NCBI GenBank assembly: GCA_963727075.1
Contig: CAVSET010000002.1
Coordinates: 388,121-452,120 of the forward strand
Direction: 5' to 3'
Source: Bog-756 sp963727075
Lineage (GTDB): Bacteria; Actinomycetota; Acidimicrobiia; Acidimicrobiales; RAAP-2
DNA length: 64,000 nt
In this document: positions 8,997 to 18,068 of the stretch, piece by piece
How positions within the stretch are numbered: position 1 is the first letter of the stretch
Layout: every line of letters starts with the position of its first letter
Translations under genes and position numbers: made by a program
The notes under the pieces: model-generated
Told to the model about the DNA's origin: nothing
The model's input: only the letters and a program-made list of their open reading frames with translations
The model's database searches: none

Positions 8997-10358
8997 CGCC
9001 GTTCCAGACCAGGTTCGCCCTCCCGGGCCTCCTCAGGTCGGGATTGGTCGGCCAACCGGCTCCTGAACCAGTCGCGGGCCAATTCGGCCGCGATCTGAAG
9101 AGTTCCAGGCTCCTCGAAGAGATGGGTGGCGCCGGGGACGATAGCGAGCCTGTTCTCACAGCGGAGCTGCGCCTGGGCCTGGCGGTTGAGGTCGAGCACG
9201 GCGTGATCCTGGCCGCCGACGATGAGCAGCGTGGGAGCGGTCACCGCGGCGAGCGCCGGGCCGGCGAGGTCGGGTCGGCCGCCTCGGGACACCACGGCGG
9301 CGATCGGGGCGTTGGGCACGGCGGCGGCACGAAGGGCGGCGGCGGCCCCTGTGCTGGCGCCGAAGTAGCCCACCGGAAGGTCCCGCGTCTCGGGCTGGGT
9401 GCGCAACCACGAGGTGACCTCGCCAAGCCGGCGAGCCAGCAGCTCGATGTCGAACACGTTGACCCGGTCGGACTCCTCGTCGGGGCTGAGCAGGTCGAAC
9501 AGCAGTGTGGCCAACCCGGCCTGGCTGAGCACGGCGGCGACATACCGGTTGCGGGGGCTATGGCGGCTGCTCCCACTGCCATGAGCGAACACGATCATGC
9601 CGCCGGCCTCTTCGGGGACTGTCAGATGTCCCCCCAGTCGTACCGACCCGCTCAGTATGACCACTTCCTCGTCGTGTACCGGCGGGTCGTCGGCCTGACC
9701 GACGACTGTCATTGCCACGGCGGGTGGATGTCCCCTGGCCAGGCACGCAATGACGTCATCGTCACTGGTTTGAGAGAAGTCTGCATAGAACTGGCCGACA
9801 CCGAAGAACGGCTCCGGTGTGCCCACGCAGGCGTACTCATCGGCGACGCCAGCGAGCCGGCTGGTCCAATTGGGTGGAGCCACCGGAACAGCCAGGACGA
9901 CGTGGGTCGCGCCGATGTGCTCGCGCGACCTGGCACGCGGCGTAGGCGGTCGACCCGGTGGCGATCCCGTCATCGACTATGACGACCGTCCTTCCCGTGA
10001 GTGGGAGGGGTTGCCGGTCGCCTCGGTACCTCTGGGCCCGCCGCTCCAACTCGGCTCGTTCACGCTGCTCCACAGCCGCGAGCTCCTCTGGGGACACACC
10101 CGCCAGCCGAACGGTCTCGGCGTTGAGAACCCTCACGCCGTCCTCACCGATGGCACCCATCCCCAGTTCCGGCTGGAACGGCACCCCCAGCTTTCTGACA
10201 ACGATGACGTCAAGTGGCGCATCTAGCGCTTCCGCCACTTCCGATGCGACCGGTACTCCGCCCCGAGGAAGGCCGAGGACGACAACATCCTGACCTACCA
10301 AGTGCTCCAGTCGTGCAGCCAGCCGTCGACCTGCGTCGACGCGATTTGCGAAGTACAT
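8993..10358 (-). CDS. phosphoribosyltransferase/dienelactone-hydrolase fusion, interrupted by a one-base frameshift
   Basis: The N-terminal half (ATG 10358, ribosome-binding site GGAGGAGG) is a type I phosphoribosyltransferase: LGLPRGGVPVA at about 28-38 and the PRPP loop VVIVDDGIATGST (125-137). The frame then breaks between 9927 and 9909. The +1-shifted frame continues the same domain (GATHVVLAVPVAPPNW, then GTPEPFFGVGQFYADFSQTSDD). It goes on into an alpha/beta hydrolase with nucleophile GASTG, acid GGQDH and base ATHLF. The same domain order occurs in mycobacterial Rv0571c-type proteins; related genes belong to the DosR regulon. One extra base restores or breaks the frame, so this is a recent mutation or a sequence error. 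Overlaps prs by 4 nt. Confidence 0.8.
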
Positions 10359-10382
10359 TCCACCTCCTCCCTCCCTTAGTCC

Positions 10383-10425
10383 AGTATCCGCAGAGTCCTG
10401 CCAGGGCACCAGGGCCAATAGTCCC
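10383..10425 (-). promoter_or_regulatory. dormancy-box promoter for the PRT/hydrolase-PRPP synthetase operon
   Basis: On the minus strand the box reads GGGACTATTGGCCCT (10425-10411). Its centre, 10418, is 30 nt before GATACT (10388-10383). The predicted start near 10376 leaves an 18-nt leader holding GGAGGAGG before ATG 10358. Confidence 0.7.
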
Positions 10426-10436
10426 GCTGCGAACAC

Positions 10437-10737
10437 ATACCTGCGGGTGCCCAGTCGAGCCGCTGGGTTGCGTTGTTGGCCCAGCCATCGCTGGGATCAG
10501 CGCCATCTGCCGACGTGCAGAGGCGTTGTCAGTACGGGGTGCGAACGCGGCGTCGGTACGGACCCGGTCAGGGGGTACTACCCAGATCCATCAAGCGAAG
10601 GAGCCGGACACAGCGCCCGAGACGAGCAGAGGAACAACCCGCGCCGTGTCAATGAGACCTGCCGACACCCCGGCAATCACGATCGCCAAGCCCGGGAACC
10701 GAAGGGCCGAAATGACACATCCGCATGGGGATCAATA
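10437..10737. other. intergenic stretch without a supported gene
   Basis: Between the operon promoter at 10425 and the ncRNA promoter at 10738 no frame has family character. A degenerate dormancy half-site GGGCCGAAATGAC lies at 10704-10716, 35 bp before the strong box at 10738-10752. A short hydrophobic minus-strand stretch (about 10685-10620) could be a gene remnant but has no start or stop context. Confidence 0.4.
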
Positions 10738-10780
10738 GGGTCTTTCGACCCTTCTCAGGGGATTGGTTGCCGGGTAGAAT
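10738..10780 (+). promoter_or_regulatory. dormancy-box promoter for a structured ncRNA
   Basis: The box GGGTCTTTCGACCCT (10738-10752) has perfect GGGTC/GACCC arms. Its centre, 10745, is 30 nt before TAGAAT (10775-10780), giving a predicted start near 10787. The opposite orientation does not give a matching hexamer at the same distance. The half-site at 10704-10716 could be a second, upstream site. Confidence 0.7.
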
Positions 10781-10786
10781 GATTCA

Positions 10787-11048
10787 TGAAGGATCCGAGA
10801 GGATCCGGAAGGAGGCGCCTATGCAATGCAAGCCAGGTGGCCCATCCTGAGAATGGGTGGCAGAGGATTGTACGGGAGAAGTCCCGGTAGGCCCCATAGA
10901 TCACAGGCAAGCGGCTCGAAGTAGGAGCGTTGCAACGGCAAGGAGCAAGAAGGCTCCTCTGGGTGCCATTTCCTCGGAGCGATCCGTTCTCAGAGCACAG
11001 ATCACGTTGAGCGCCCGATCCCCGTCGGTTTGTGGGACGGGCGTTTTT
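10787..11048 (+). ncRNA. candidate structured non-coding RNA, about 260 nt, with intrinsic terminator
   Basis: Promoter, folded body and terminator are all visible. Closing helices: GGATC (10791-10795) with GATCC (10981-10985), and GGCGCC (10814-10819) with GGTGCC (10962-10967). Hairpins inside: CCCAT/ATGGG (10841-10857); CGGGA-GAAG-TCCCG (10873-10886); GCAA-GCTC/GAGC-TTGC (10907-10933); AGGAGC/GCTCCT (10941-10958). A terminator follows at 11012-11048. The only frame with a Shine-Dalgarno sequence is a 9-codon peptide (ATG 10821, MQCKPGGPS) whose AGGAGG overlaps a helix. I do not recognise tmRNA, RNase P, 6S or SRP RNA. A raiA-type RNA or a functional analogue of the DosR-controlled mycobacterial sRNA DrrS is a guess. 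Confidence 0.65.
11012..11048 (+). terminator. intrinsic terminator of the ncRNA
   Basis: CGCCCG (11012-11017) pairs with CGGGCG (11038-11043), with a further CCC/GGG pairing inside. TTTTT follows at 11044-11048. Confidence 0.8.
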
Positions 11049-11125
11049 CGCGTTTCGCGCCAACGACGCCAGTCACCTGGCCACGGTTTCGTTATGGACC
11101 AGCTGCTGGCTGTGTTCGATATGAC

Positions 11126-11863
11126 TCATTGAGCCTGCAGTCTCACGCAGCATTGCCCCGGCTCAGGGTCCAGCTTTGCATCCAGACCAACACCGTCGAG
11201 GCGATCAAGCAGTCCATGCATGGTGTCGAGGTTCATCCCACAGACCAAGTCGGTGTATTCGACGGCTAGCGAATGAAATGGGCAATTGACCATGATGATG
11301 TCAGCCGATTCGCGGTGTGGCTCGTAACCTTGGTCTTCGAGCTCGGCGATCACCGCCGCTTGGAGCTTGGCCCGGCCCGCTTTGCGCCCCGTCCTCTCAA
11401 GGATCTTCTCTCCGAGCGAGCGCCCAGTTGCCTGGGCTGCCTTCTGTAGGCCGCTGACGACCGATTCATCGTCGCCCCGGGACCGGATGACGGCCTCGGC
11501 CAGGAGTCGAGCCACCAACTCATAGTGGCGTTCGGGCAGGCTTACTGTCACTTCGCGCTGCGATCGACGGTAGACCTTCGATGGCCGCCCCGCACCGGGT
11601 CCTCGACGATCGGGTGGGCGTCGATACTCGAAATCGAGCAGCCCATCGTCCACCAGTTTGTCCAGGTGGAACTTGGCCACGTGGCGGGCAACTCCGACAC
11701 CTTGTGCGGCACCATCGCGGCTCACCGCCTCGGATTGGGCAACGACGAATCGGTAGAGGTCACGGCGGACCGGCTCGGCCAGTGCCGCGATGCTGCTCAC
11801 CCGGGCATCGAAGTCGCCTGGGACCAGGGTTGATCCGATGTCGTCGGTGTCACGGTCCTCCAC
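11126..11863 (-). CDS. SufR-like HTH transcriptional regulator with C-terminal cysteines
   Basis: 245 residues. The N-terminal winged helix covers about residues 22-105 and includes ARHVAKFHLDKLVDDGLL, an ArsR/DeoR-like recognition region. The C-terminal part has NCPFHSLA (Cys194), LVCGMN (Cys208) and PEPGQCCVRL (Cys238-239). This layout is that of SufR-type repressors, which bind an iron-sulfur cluster and control Fe-S assembly or redox genes. No suf genes are in the window. It is divergent from the DoxX gene with a good sigma-70 promoter between them, so that gene and its own expression are the likely targets. Cluster binding is inferred from the Cys pattern. Confidence 0.75.
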   Translation of the reverse strand: MEDRDTDDIGSTLVPGDFDARVSSIAALAEPVRRDLYRFVVAQSEAVSRDGAAQGVGVARHVAKFHLDKLVDDGLLDFEYRRPPDRRGPGAGRPSKVYRRSQREVTVSLPERHYELVARLLAEAVIRSRGDDESVVSGLQKAAQATGRSLGEKILERTGRKAGRAKLQAAVIAELEDQGYEPHRESADIIMVNCPFHSLAVEYTDLVCGMNLDTMHGLLDRLDGVGLDAKLDPEPGQCCVRLQAQ

Positions 11864-11888
11864 GCCCGCCTTCTAACGGAGAACTTGG

Positions 11889-11920
11889 TTGACGAAATGG
11901 CTCACCATGTCTATAGTCTA
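11889..11920 (+). promoter_or_regulatory. sigma-70-type promoter of the DoxX gene, with overlapping direct repeat
   Basis: TTGACG (11889-11894) and TATAGT (11912-11917) are separated by 17 nt. The direct repeat GTCTA-TA-GTCTA (11909-11920) covers the -10 and could be an operator for the divergent SufR-like regulator. Confidence 0.6.
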
Positions 11921-11950
11921 CATGAGCATCCGATAGAAGAGGAGTCAACC

Positions 11951-12433
11951 ATGGCCAGCACTCTCGCCACTCCGTCGACCGCACCTTCCGAGACCGGATC
12001 CAGATCCAGCCCTCGGTTGGACGATCCCGTCTATCAGGCATTCTGGCTGCTGCGACTCGGTTTCTTCGTCTTGCCAGTGCTCTTTGGGATCGACAAGTTC
12101 TTCAACTGGTTCGCGTTCTGGCCGAGATATCTGTGGATCGGCTTCCCGCACCTTGTGGGCATCTCGCCCCAGCACGCGATGTACGTCGTCGGAGCCGTTG
12201 AGGTCGCGGCGGGAATCGGCGTGCTCCTCGTTCCCCGCTTCGTTGCCTACGTCATCGTTGCCTGGCTAGCCGGGATCATCACCAATCTGGTGATCATCAG
12301 CGCAGCCTCGGGGCACGTGACCTACTGGGACATCGCTTTCCGGGACTTCGGCCTCCTCGTTGGAGCGCTGGCCCTCGCCCGACTGGCAGCCTTCGTCCAC
12401 ACCAAGGCACTTCAGTCGATCGGCAAGGGCTAG
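11951..12433 (+). CDS. DoxX-like integral membrane protein
   Basis: About 160 residues from ATG 11951, with GAGGAG at 11938-11943. A polar N-terminal tail of about 35 residues is followed by four hydrophobic segments (for example FWLLRLGFFVLPVLFGIDK, MYVVGAVEVAAGIGVLLVP, YVIVAWLAGIITNLVII). The order matches the DoxX/DUF417-like membrane family, some members of which take part in thiosulfate or redox stress at the membrane. The stop is 2 nt before an ATG in the GTP cyclohydrolase frame, so the two genes probably form an operon from the promoter at 11889. Confidence 0.65.
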   Translation: MASTLATPSTAPSETGSRSSPRLDDPVYQAFWLLRLGFFVLPVLFGIDKFFNWFAFWPRYLWIGFPHLVGISPQHAMYVVGAVEVAAGIGVLLVPRFVAYVIVAWLAGIITNLVIISAASGHVTYWDIAFRDFGLLVGALALARLAAFVHTKALQSIGKG

Positions 12434-12507
12434 GTATGGCTAACCCCTGCGTAGTCTCTAGCCGAGAGAGTCTGAGTACGGCCCAAGACAGTGTGGAGCG
12501 GGACAAT

Positions 12508-13164
12508 ATGACGCCCCTGCTGAGTGCGACTGAGTCCATCCGCGCCGACCGTGATGCCGAGCTCCGCGGGCATCGGGGCCTTCGGGTCGTTGCCGGCGAC
12601 GAGGGTATCGACCTTGACGCGGCCGAAAGGGCGGTACACGCGCTCCTGGTCGCCCTTGGACGCGATCCCGATTCTGGACATCTGGCCGCAACGCCTCGGC
12701 GGGTTGCCCTTGCGTTCGCCGAACTGCTGTCCTCCGAGCCGTTCGACCTCACGACGTTTCCCAACGAGGAGCACTATGACGAACTGGTGCTCGTCCGACA
12801 AATTCCATTTCGTTCGCTGTGCGAACATCACCTCCTGCCATTCAACGGGGTAGCCCATGTCGGCTACATGCCTGCCGACCGCATCGTCGGCCTTTCGAAG
12901 CTGGCCCGGGTTGTCGATCAGTTTGCGGCTGATCTTCAAACCCAAGAGCGCCTGACCATGCAGGTGGCTGGTTGGTTGGACGAGCATCTCCGACCGAAAG
13001 GTGTGGGCGTGGTCATCGATGCGGACCACACGTGCATGGCCTTGCGAGGGGTATGTGCTGAAGCAGCCCGCACCGTCACGTCCGCCCTGCGTGGACAACT
13101 TCGGCACGACGAGCGCAGCCGCGCCGAGTTCCTCTCCCTTGTGCGGTCGGCGGCTGAGCAATGA
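12508..13164 (+). CDS. folE: GTP cyclohydrolase I
   Basis: Converts GTP to dihydroneopterin triphosphate, the first step of folate/pterin synthesis. The zinc and active-site blocks are present: SLCEHHLLPF and HTCMALRGV, plus TPRRVALAF and YDELVLVRQIPF near the N-terminus. From ATG 12508 the protein is 218 residues, close to the family norm, and GGAG lies 8 nt upstream. An in-frame ATG at 12436, just after the DoxX stop, would add 24 residues of no family character. Because it sits away from other folate genes, this may be a second, stress-linked copy. Confidence 0.9.
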   Translation: MTPLLSATESIRADRDAELRGHRGLRVVAGDEGIDLDAAERAVHALLVALGRDPDSGHLAATPRRVALAFAELLSSEPFDLTTFPNEEHYDELVLVRQIPFRSLCEHHLLPFNGVAHVGYMPADRIVGLSKLARVVDQFAADLQTQERLTMQVAGWLDEHLRPKGVGVVIDADHTCMALRGVCAEAARTVTSALRGQLRHDERSRAEFLSLVRSAAEQ

Positions 13165-13285
13165 GGTGCTCAGCCGGTGAACTCGTATCTCCACCAGCGC
13201 ACGCAACTCGGTGGGCTCAAGATGCATCTCACTCGGGAGGCCATGAGTCCAACAACCCGGCTCCACCCCGAGAAGGGAGTGTCTG

Positions 13286-14509
13286 ATGAGTGATGGCCGC
13301 ACCTTCGCGATCGTCGGCGCCAGCCTGGCCGGGGCCAAGGCAGCCGAGACCCTTCGCTTGGAGGGCTTTGAGGGAAGGGTCGTACTTCTAGGGGAGGAGC
13401 CGCAGCGTCCATACGAGCGGCCTCCGTTGTCCAAGGACTATCTGCGGGGGGAGGCCGGAACGGACAAGGTGTTCGTGCACAGCGACGTCTTCTACGACGA
13501 CAACGACATCGATCTACGCTTATCAACTCGGGTCGAGGCCCTCGACCTCCAGAACGGTGAGGTCGTGCTCAGCTCCGGAGAGCGGCTCGGTTATGACGCC
13601 GTCTTGCTCGCCACCGGGTCGACACCCCGACGGCTGTCCGTGCCCGGGGCTGACCTAGCCGGCGTCCACTACTTGCGGAGTCTCGAGGATGCCGATCATC
13701 TACGAACAGCGCTCCGAGGGGGTGGTCGGGTCGTGGTGATCGGTGGGGGATGGATCGGCTGCGAAGTGGCGGCCTCCGCCCGCCAGTTGGGTGCCGACGT
13801 TGCTTTGGTGGAGGTTGGCGAACTCCCGCTACAACGGGTCCTCGGCAGTGAGCTGGGCCGGTTCTACCGCGACATTCACGTCGAACGAGGTATCGAGCTG
13901 CATCTCGGTGTGGCGGTGGAGTCACTGCGCGGCGGGTCGACTGTCGAGGAGGTCAGTCTGGCCGATGGCGTGGCCCTAAGCGCAGACGTGGTGGTGGTTG
14001 GGGTGGGCGTCGTCCCCCGAGTTGAACTCGCCGAAGCAGGCGGCCTGGCCATGGACAACGGGATCGTCACTGACGAGCACCTGTCGACCAGCGTTCCAGG
14101 TGTCTTTTCCGCTGGGGACGTGGCGAACGCCTGGCATCCGTTGCTCGGTCGGCACGTCCGTCTCGAGCACTGGTCCTCGGCCCTCAATCAAGGCCCGGCG
14201 GCGGCCAAGAACATGCTCGGCGTCCCGACCCCCTACACGCGCATTCCCTACTTCTTCTCCGATCAGTTTGAGATCGGCATGGAGTACTCGGGATATGCCA
14301 CCGATTGGGATGAGGTCCTCTTCCGAGGCGATCCCGCCAGCCGTGCGTTCATCGCCTTTTGGGTCAAGGACGGTCGAGTCACAGCCGGAATGAATGTCAA
14401 CGTCTGGGACGTGGCAGAGCCCATTGCCGCCCTGGTGGCCTCCGGACGCCAGGTCGACTCCGCTCTCTTGACCAACCCTGACGTCGACCTGGTCGACCTG
14501 GTCGAATGA
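13286..14509 (+). CDS. FAD-dependent ferredoxin/rubredoxin-type reductase
   Basis: 407 residues. The first FAD-binding fold has IVGASLAGAKAAE (about 7-19) and the signature YERPPLSKDYLRG typical of oxygenase-coupled ferredoxin reductases. A second nucleotide fold, VVVIGGGWIGCEVAA, binds NAD(P)H, and VFSAGDVAN is the third FAD contact. The C-terminal reductase domain contains the WDEVLFRG and FWVKDGRV blocks. Predicted to pass electrons from NAD(P)H to a small iron-sulfur or rubredoxin partner. No partner or oxygenase is adjacent; the following genes are transaldolase and GH15. Confidence 0.85.
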   Translation: MSDGRTFAIVGASLAGAKAAETLRLEGFEGRVVLLGEEPQRPYERPPLSKDYLRGEAGTDKVFVHSDVFYDDNDIDLRLSTRVEALDLQNGEVVLSSGERLGYDAVLLATGSTPRRLSVPGADLAGVHYLRSLEDADHLRTALRGGGRVVVIGGGWIGCEVAASARQLGADVALVEVGELPLQRVLGSELGRFYRDIHVERGIELHLGVAVESLRGGSTVEEVSLADGVALSADVVVVGVGVVPRVELAEAGGLAMDNGIVTDEHLSTSVPGVFSAGDVANAWHPLLGRHVRLEHWSSALNQGPAAAKNMLGVPTPYTRIPYFFSDQFEIGMEYSGYATDWDEVLFRGDPASRAFIAFWVKDGRVTAGMNVNVWDVAEPIAALVASGRQVDSALLTNPDVDLVDLVE

Positions 14510-14593
14510 CCGAAGTGCCGGCAGAGAAGAGACGTGCCGCATGCTGAAGCGCGAGTCCGAGCCGCTGCTCGCCCGGCCGCGGAAAGGATCGCA

Positions 14594-15700
14594 ATGACGA
14601 AGCTCCAAAGGCTCTATGAGGACTGCGGTCAGAGCCCCTGGCTCGACAATCTCACCCGCACGTACCTGCGGGACGGAACGCTGGCGCGCATGGTGGCCGC
14701 CGGTATCCGCGGCGTCACTGCCAACCCGACCATCTTTGCGAGAGCCATCGAGGGTTCCGCCGCCTACGACGAACAATTCCTGTCTCTGATCGCGATGGGA
14801 TGCCCGGTGGTCGATGCCTACTGGGAGTTGGCGATCGACGACACCATCGACGCGCTCGGGATATTGCGAAGGACATTCGAGGACAGCGATGGGACCGACG
14901 GCTTCGTATCTCTTGAGGTCTCACCTGACCTCGCCCACGACACCGAAGCCACCATTGGGGCCGCCAGTGACCTTCATCAGCGGATCTCACTCCCCAACCT
15001 GTTCGTGAAGATACCCGCGACCCTCGAAGGAGTCCCGGCCATCCGGGCCATGATCGCCAAAGGGCGAAGTATCAATGTCACCCTCATCTTCTCGTTGTCC
15101 CGCTATTCCGAGGTGGTCGAGGCGTACCTCTCGGGTCTCGAGACGTTGGTCGAAGAAGGTGGTGAGCCCAGCCGGGTCCATAGCGTCGCCTCGTTCTTCG
15201 TCAGCCGGGTCGACACCGAAGTCGACCGACTACTCGACACCATCGGCACCGAGGAGGCCCAGGCCTTGCGGGGCCACGCGGCCATCGCCCAGGCCAAGCT
15301 CGCTTACGGGCTCTTCGCCGACCGTTTCGCCGGTCCACGCTGGGAACGACTGTCTGCGCTCGGAGCCCATGTCCAACGTCCCCTGTGGGCTTCGACCTCC
15401 ACCAAGGACCCTTCGTATCCGGACACTCTGTATGTGGACAGTCTGATCGGCCCCTATACGGTGAACACCCTGCCCGAAACGACGATCCACGCCTTTGAGG
15501 AGCACGGCACGATCGCCCGGACCATCGATACCGGCGTCGACCAAGCGAACCATTTGATGGACAATCTCGGCGTCATCGGGATCGACATGGATGCAGTCGG
15601 CCTCACCCTGGAGGAGATGGGTGTGGCCAACTTCCATGAATCCTTCGCCGGGGTCCTCAACGCCCTCGAATCGAAAGCCCAGCAACTGGCGCCGCACTGA
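14594..15700 (+). CDS. tal: transaldolase
   Basis: 368 residues from ATG 14594, with GGAAAGGA at 14581-14588. Transfers a dihydroxyacetone unit between sugar phosphates in the non-oxidative pentose phosphate pathway. GVTANPTIFARAI (40-52) and the Schiff-base lysine in NLFVKIPAT (Lys139) are intact, and NLMDNLGVIGIDMDAVG is near the C-terminus. The length matches the long actinobacterial Tal. Starts 84 nt after the FAD reductase and ends 1 nt before the next ATG, so it lies within one transcription unit running to the GH15 gene. Confidence 0.92.
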   Translation: MTKLQRLYEDCGQSPWLDNLTRTYLRDGTLARMVAAGIRGVTANPTIFARAIEGSAAYDEQFLSLIAMGCPVVDAYWELAIDDTIDALGILRRTFEDSDGTDGFVSLEVSPDLAHDTEATIGAASDLHQRISLPNLFVKIPATLEGVPAIRAMIAKGRSINVTLIFSLSRYSEVVEAYLSGLETLVEEGGEPSRVHSVASFFVSRVDTEVDRLLDTIGTEEAQALRGHAAIAQAKLAYGLFADRFAGPRWERLSALGAHVQRPLWASTSTKDPSYPDTLYVDSLIGPYTVNTLPETTIHAFEEHGTIARTIDTGVDQANHLMDNLGVIGIDMDAVGLTLEEMGVANFHESFAGVLNALESKAQQLAPH

Positions 15701-15701
15701 T

Positions 15702-16178
15702 ATGGACTGGACCGGCTGGGCGCTGTTCGGATTGATGGCAACTGCCGCTCTCACCTCGGTCATGATCGCCGCGCAGCTCGCCGGCCTAACCCGCCTTGAT
15801 CTACCGCTCCTGCTCGGTACTCTCGTCACGGAGGATCCAGACCGAGCCCGCGTGGCTGGTTTCTTCATCCACCTTGGAATCGGAGAGGGCTTTGCCCTCG
15901 GGTATGCGGCAACCTTCGCGTTGCTCGACACCGCAACCTGGTGGCTTGGCGCGCTCCTTGGCCTCTTACAGGCCACTGTGGCCCTCACCGTTCTGGTCCC
16001 CTTGATGGCCGGCGTCCATCCTCGCATTGCCTCGAGTCGCGCCGGTCCTTCGTCCACCGCCGTGCTCGAACCTCCCGGACTACTCGGCCTTAACTACGGC
16101 GTTCAGACCCCGATCGTGGTCCTCGCCGCCCATCTCGTCTACGGCACCGCTCTGGGCCTACTACTGACGGTCCATTGA
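15702..16178 (+). CDS. integral membrane protein of unknown function
   Basis: 158 residues; ATG 15702 follows the transaldolase TGA by 1 nt, implying translational coupling. Four hydrophobic stretches: WALFGLMATAALTSVMIAA, FALGYAATFALLD, LGALLGLLQATVALTVLVPL and VVLAAHLVYGTALGLLLTV. The loop after segment three is polar and Pro-rich. No family recognised. The position inside a carbohydrate operon is the only clue to its role. Confidence 0.7.
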   Translation: MDWTGWALFGLMATAALTSVMIAAQLAGLTRLDLPLLLGTLVTEDPDRARVAGFFIHLGIGEGFALGYAATFALLDTATWWLGALLGLLQATVALTVLVPLMAGVHPRIASSRAGPSSTAVLEPPGLLGLNYGVQTPIVVLAAHLVYGTALGLLLTVH

Positions 16179-16217
16179 GATGCCTTCGCCGGGCCTGACT
16201 CATGGATCTCGGGCACG

Positions 16218-18035
16218 ATGAAGGCCGCTGACCCCGTCGAACAGTTCGATCGGACGCTGCCACCGATCAGCGAATACGGATTGATCGGAGACACCCGAAC
16301 GACGGCTCTCGTGTCCGCCGATGGCGCGATCGACTGGATGTGCATCCCTCGCTTCGATGGTGACCCACTGCTCGGGCGTCTGGTCGGGGGCGCACAAGCC
16401 GGCACCTTCCGGATCAGTCCGTCGGAGTGCGACAAGCCGAGCTCGCGCCGCTATCACCCCGGATCCGCCACCCTGGAGACGACCTGGGACACCGAACCCA
16501 GCCGACTCACCCTCACCGAGGGCATGGTGGCCGAACTCGGTGGTCGGCTCTTGCCGTCGACGCTCCTCGTGCGTCGCCTGTCCGCGGAAGGCGGGTCCGC
16601 TCAGGCGATCGTCGAGTTCGACCCCCGCCTCGGCGAAGCACACCGGCGACCGCGGGTCCGCAAGCATGGCGGGATCCTGGTGTGCGACTGGGGGTCTATC
16701 GCCGTGAGTATCCACGCCACGCCCTCCTTGTCCATCGAACCTGGCCGCCCCGTCACGGTGACCGTGGGCCCGGGCCGCCCGGTGACCATCGTGCTCGCCG
16801 TAGCGGACAGCGAACCAGTGGTTGACGTCGATCCGGAGATGGCTTGGGAGCTCCTCCTCGAGGACCAGGCTCGCTGGCAGGCTTGGGTGAGCGCCATCCC
16901 CCAGGACTTGCCGTACCGAGATGCCGTGGCTCGCAGCTTGATTACCCTTCGGCTGCTCACGTACTCACCCTCAGGGGCACCTGTGGCCGCTCCAACCACG
17001 TCGTTGCCCGAGCAGTGTGGTGGCAACAGGAACTGGGACTACCGCTTCGCCTGGCCTCGAGACGCCAGCATCGGTATCGGTGCATTCCTCGGTGTCGGAA
17101 AGACCGATGAGGCCCGCTTGTTCATGGCGTGGCTGCTCCACGCCAGCCGACTGGACCGACCCCGACTGCCCGTCTTGTTGTCTCTCGACGGAAGGCATCC
17201 TCGGTCTGAACGGGAGCTCGAAGGCTGGCCCGGCTACGCCGCCAGTACGCCCGTGAGAGTGGGAAACGGGGCAGCGAACCAGCACCAGCTGGACGGCTAC
17301 GGGTGGGTGCTGGACGCGGCGTGGCTCCTCACCCAATCCGGTCACCGGCTCTATTCAGAGACCTGGCGGGCGATGCGCGGCTTTGCCGATTGCGTGGCCA
17401 GACGATGGATGGAGCCTGACGCTGGGATCTGGGAGATCCGTGGCGATACCGACCACCACGTGCACTCCAAGCTCATGGGATGGCTCGCCCTCGACCGGGC
17501 TCTCCGGATCGCCGACGGACTCGGTGCACCACGTCGACAAGCCCGACGCTGGCGAACCAGTCGGGACGCCATTGCCGCCGAGGTGACCCGATTGGGCTTC
17601 GACGAGCGACGGAGTTGCTATACCCGTTCGTACGGGTCGGCGGACCTCGATGCCGCCGTGCTCGTGCTCCCCCTCTTGGGCATTGAGCCCATCGAATCAG
17701 CTCGTACGACTGGCACGATCGATGCCATCCGAGCTGAGCTTGGTGCCGGAGGCCCCCTGCTCTACCGCTATCCACCCGGTCGAGACGGGCTCGAAGGTAC
17801 CGAGGGCGCATTTCTGCCCTGCTCCTTCTGGCTCGTTCAGGCGCTGGCTAAGACCGGACAGATACGGGAGGCGACCCGCGTGCTCGACGAGCTGGTGGCA
17901 TTCGCTACCCCTCTTGGGCTCTACGCCGAGGAGATCGACCCGACCACACGGCGCCACTTGGGCAACTTCCCTCAGGCCCTCAGTCACGCGTCCTTCGTGC
18001 AGGCGGCGTTGGCGGTCCGGGACGCTCTCAGGTAA
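16218..18035 (+). CDS. glycoside hydrolase family 15 protein (glucoamylase/trehalase type)
   Basis: 605 residues. The N-terminal beta domain begins ISEYGLIGDTRTTALVSADG with DWMCIPRFDG, the actinobacterial GH15 start. The (alpha/alpha)6 domain carries NRNWDYRFAWPRDAS, GIWEIRGD (acid Glu region) and GLYAEEIDP (second Glu region). Mycobacterial relatives include a trehalase, so hydrolysis of trehalose or alpha-glucans to glucose is the likely reaction. No signal peptide is visible, so it should be cytosolic. Last gene of the tal unit. A second, related but frameshifted GH15 gene is at 39831-41713. Confidence 0.88.
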   Translation: MKAADPVEQFDRTLPPISEYGLIGDTRTTALVSADGAIDWMCIPRFDGDPLLGRLVGGAQAGTFRISPSECDKPSSRRYHPGSATLETTWDTEPSRLTLTEGMVAELGGRLLPSTLLVRRLSAEGGSAQAIVEFDPRLGEAHRRPRVRKHGGILVCDWGSIAVSIHATPSLSIEPGRPVTVTVGPGRPVTIVLAVADSEPVVDVDPEMAWELLLEDQARWQAWVSAIPQDLPYRDAVARSLITLRLLTYSPSGAPVAAPTTSLPEQCGGNRNWDYRFAWPRDASIGIGAFLGVGKTDEARLFMAWLLHASRLDRPRLPVLLSLDGRHPRSERELEGWPGYAASTPVRVGNGAANQHQLDGYGWVLDAAWLLTQSGHRLYSETWRAMRGFADCVARRWMEPDAGIWEIRGDTDHHVHSKLMGWLALDRALRIADGLGAPRRQARRWRTSRDAIAAEVTRLGFDERRSCYTRSYGSADLDAAVLVLPLLGIEPIESARTTGTIDAIRAELGAGGPLLYRYPPGRDGLEGTEGAFLPCSFWLVQALAKTGQIREATRVLDELVAFATPLGLYAEEIDPTTRRHLGNFPQALSHASFVQAALAVRDALR

Positions 18036-18068
18036 CTCGCCACCTCAGCATGGCTTGCCCTGATTCGT

